From Streptomyces sp. SID9727 (GTDB taxonomy: Bacteria; Actinomycetota; Actinomycetes; Streptomycetales; Streptomycetaceae): 40,445 nucleotides of DNA. Each line of letters starts with the position of its first letter. Position 1 is the first letter of the stretch. Under the pieces are notes generated by a model that saw only the letters and a list, made by a program, of their open reading frames with translations, was not told the DNA's origin and searched no databases. A program made the position numbers and the translations under genes. This document shows positions 39,490-40,445 of this stretch, piece after piece. The stretch lies in NCBI RefSeq assembly GCF_010550605.1, contig NZ_JAAGNI010000480.1:1-40445 (forward strand). The letters are read 5' to 3'.

Positions 39490-40416
39490 GTGGTGGCGGA
39501 CGTGATCGTGGTGGGCGGCGGGGTCAGCGGACTGACCACGGCGAAGGTGCTGGCCGAACGGGGGCACCGGGTGCGGGTGTGGTCGCGGGAGCCGGCCGGC
39601 GACACGACCTCGGCCGTGGCGGGCGCCCTGTGGTGGCCCTACCGGATCGAGCCGCTGGACCGCGTCGGCGGCTGGTCGCTGGCCGCGCTGCGGTGGTACG
39701 AGGAGCTGGCCGCCCGCCCGGAGGAGACCGGCGTACGCCTGGTCGACGGGCTCCACCGGGGCGAGCGCCTGGCGCACCTCGGCCCGTGGGCCGGGGAGTT
39801 GGCGGAGGCCGTGGAGACGGCCGAGGGCCTGCGGTGCCGGCTGCCGCTGATCGACATGCCGGCGCACCTGTCGTGGCTGGAGGACCGGGTACGGGCGGCC
39901 GGGGGCGCGGTCGAGCGCCGCACGGTCGCCTCCTTCGCCGAGGCCGCCGCGGAGGCGGGGACGGTGGTCAACTGCGCCGGGCTCGGTGCCCGCGACCTGG
40001 TCCCGGATGCCGGGGTGCGCCCGGTGCGCGGGCAGTTGGTGCTGGTGGAGAACCCGGGGATACGGGAGTGGTACACGGAGGCGGACCCGGCGTCGAGCGA
40101 GACCACGTACTTCTTCCCGCAACCGGGCCGCCTGGTGCTCGGCGGCACGGCGACGGCCGACGACTGGACCGCGGGGCCCGATCCCCGTACGGCGGAGGAG
40201 ATCGTGGAGCGCTGCGCCCGGGTACGTCCGGAGATCGCCGACGCGAAGGTGATCGGCCACCGGGTGGGCCTCCGCCCGGCCCGGGACGCGGGGGTCCGCA
40301 TCGAGGCGGAGCCCCTGGCCGGGGGCGGGCGGCTGGTGCACAACTACGGGCACGGGGGCGCGGGTGTGACGGTGGCGCTGGGCTGCGCGCGGGAGGCGGC
40401 CCGGCTGGTGGGGTGA
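39490..40416 (+). CDS. D-amino-acid oxidase
   Basis: A 308-residue FAD enzyme that oxidises D-amino acids to 2-oxo acids, ammonia and hydrogen peroxide. The Rossmann motif is VVGGGVSGL near residue 6; SAVAGALWWPY is the typical DAAO active-site block; the C-terminal HNYGHGGAGVTVALGCA is the family signature. The length is somewhat shorter than eukaryotic forms and normal for actinobacterial ones. GGGAGG stands five bases before GTG 39490; GTG 39493 is an alternative. It diverges from the ABC-F gene with 70 bases between, including a possible TAGGGT -10 at 39453-39458. Confidence 0.9.
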   Translation: MVADVIVVGGGVSGLTTAKVLAERGHRVRVWSREPAGDTTSAVAGALWWPYRIEPLDRVGGWSLAALRWYEELAARPEETGVRLVDGLHRGERLAHLGPWAGELAEAVETAEGLRCRLPLIDMPAHLSWLEDRVRAAGGAVERRTVASFAEAAAEAGTVVNCAGLGARDLVPDAGVRPVRGQLVLVENPGIREWYTEADPASSETTYFFPQPGRLVLGGTATADDWTAGPDPRTAEEIVERCARVRPEIADAKVIGHRVGLRPARDAGVRIEAEPLAGGGRLVHNYGHGGAGVTVALGCAREAARLVG

Positions 40417-40445
40417 GGGGCCGGCGCGCGACGGCACGGTGCGGC

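Noticed and set aside
1..40445. CRISPR array, prophage or insertion sequence
   Set aside because: No spaced direct repeats, transposase, integrase or phage structural genes were found; base composition looks even.

Overview
The window is chromosomal DNA of a Streptomyces or very close actinomycete. Evidence seen directly: very high GC with G/C-rich third positions, GTG starts, short gene overlaps (ATGA, GTGA, TGATG), a hopanoid cluster in the order known from Streptomyces coelicolor, and a GC-rich intergenic repeat that I recognise from Streptomyces. I see no tRNA, rRNA, CRISPR array, transposase or phage gene.

Left part (1-7663). A cut STM4014-like gene is followed by STM4013-like hydrolase, STM4012-like and STM4011-like radical SAM genes, an overlapping operon whose product I believe is unknown. 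On the minus strand follow an SGNH hydrolase and a secreted LysM-M23 peptidase; the peptidase leader carries a c-di-AMP (ydaO-type) riboswitch whose outer stem reaches the ribosome binding site. A plus-strand tyrosine-phosphatase-like gene comes next, then an XRE-cupin regulator with a 58-residue membrane protein, sharing an intergenic palindrome with the end of the hopanoid operon.

Hopanoid region (7725-19424, minus strand; transcription runs from high to low coordinates): hpnC, hpnD, hpnE, polyprenyl diphosphate synthase, shc, hpnG, hpnH, dxs, hpnO. HpnC/D/E make squalene from farnesyl diphosphate, Shc cyclises it, HpnH adds adenosine, HpnG removes adenine, HpnO aminates to aminobacteriohopanetriol; Dxs and the prenyl synthase feed the pathway. 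idi (28383-28976) lies nearby. From memory the S. coelicolor cluster also holds an ispG copy between hpnH and dxs; here only 86 bases with a hairpin lie there.

Envelope-like region (19864-26922, minus strand): a DUF5941/CDP-alcohol phosphotransferase fusion (apparent CTG start), a nucleotidyltransferase, a glycerol-1-phosphate-dehydrogenase-like enzyme, a second CDP-alcohol phosphotransferase that lacks the fourth motif aspartate, a GT2 glycosyltransferase, and a TagGH-like ABC exporter. Together they look like a route that makes a polyol phosphate, activates it as a CDP derivative, builds a phosphodiester lipid or polymer, glycosylates it and exports it. This is the best candidate for an undescribed system in the window.

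Right part (27287-40445): cation diffusion facilitator, idi, an anti-sigma-like ATPase, a crotonase lacking both hydratase glutamates, a DJ-1/PfpI protein and a DJ-1/AraC regulator, an SCO6745-family protein with an apparent leaderless promoter and a TetR-like operator, Tex, a common intergenic repeat, a cytosine-deaminase-like amidohydrolase under a GntR/FCD regulator with two operator-like palindromes 63 bp apart, an ABC-F ATPase and a D-amino-acid oxidase.
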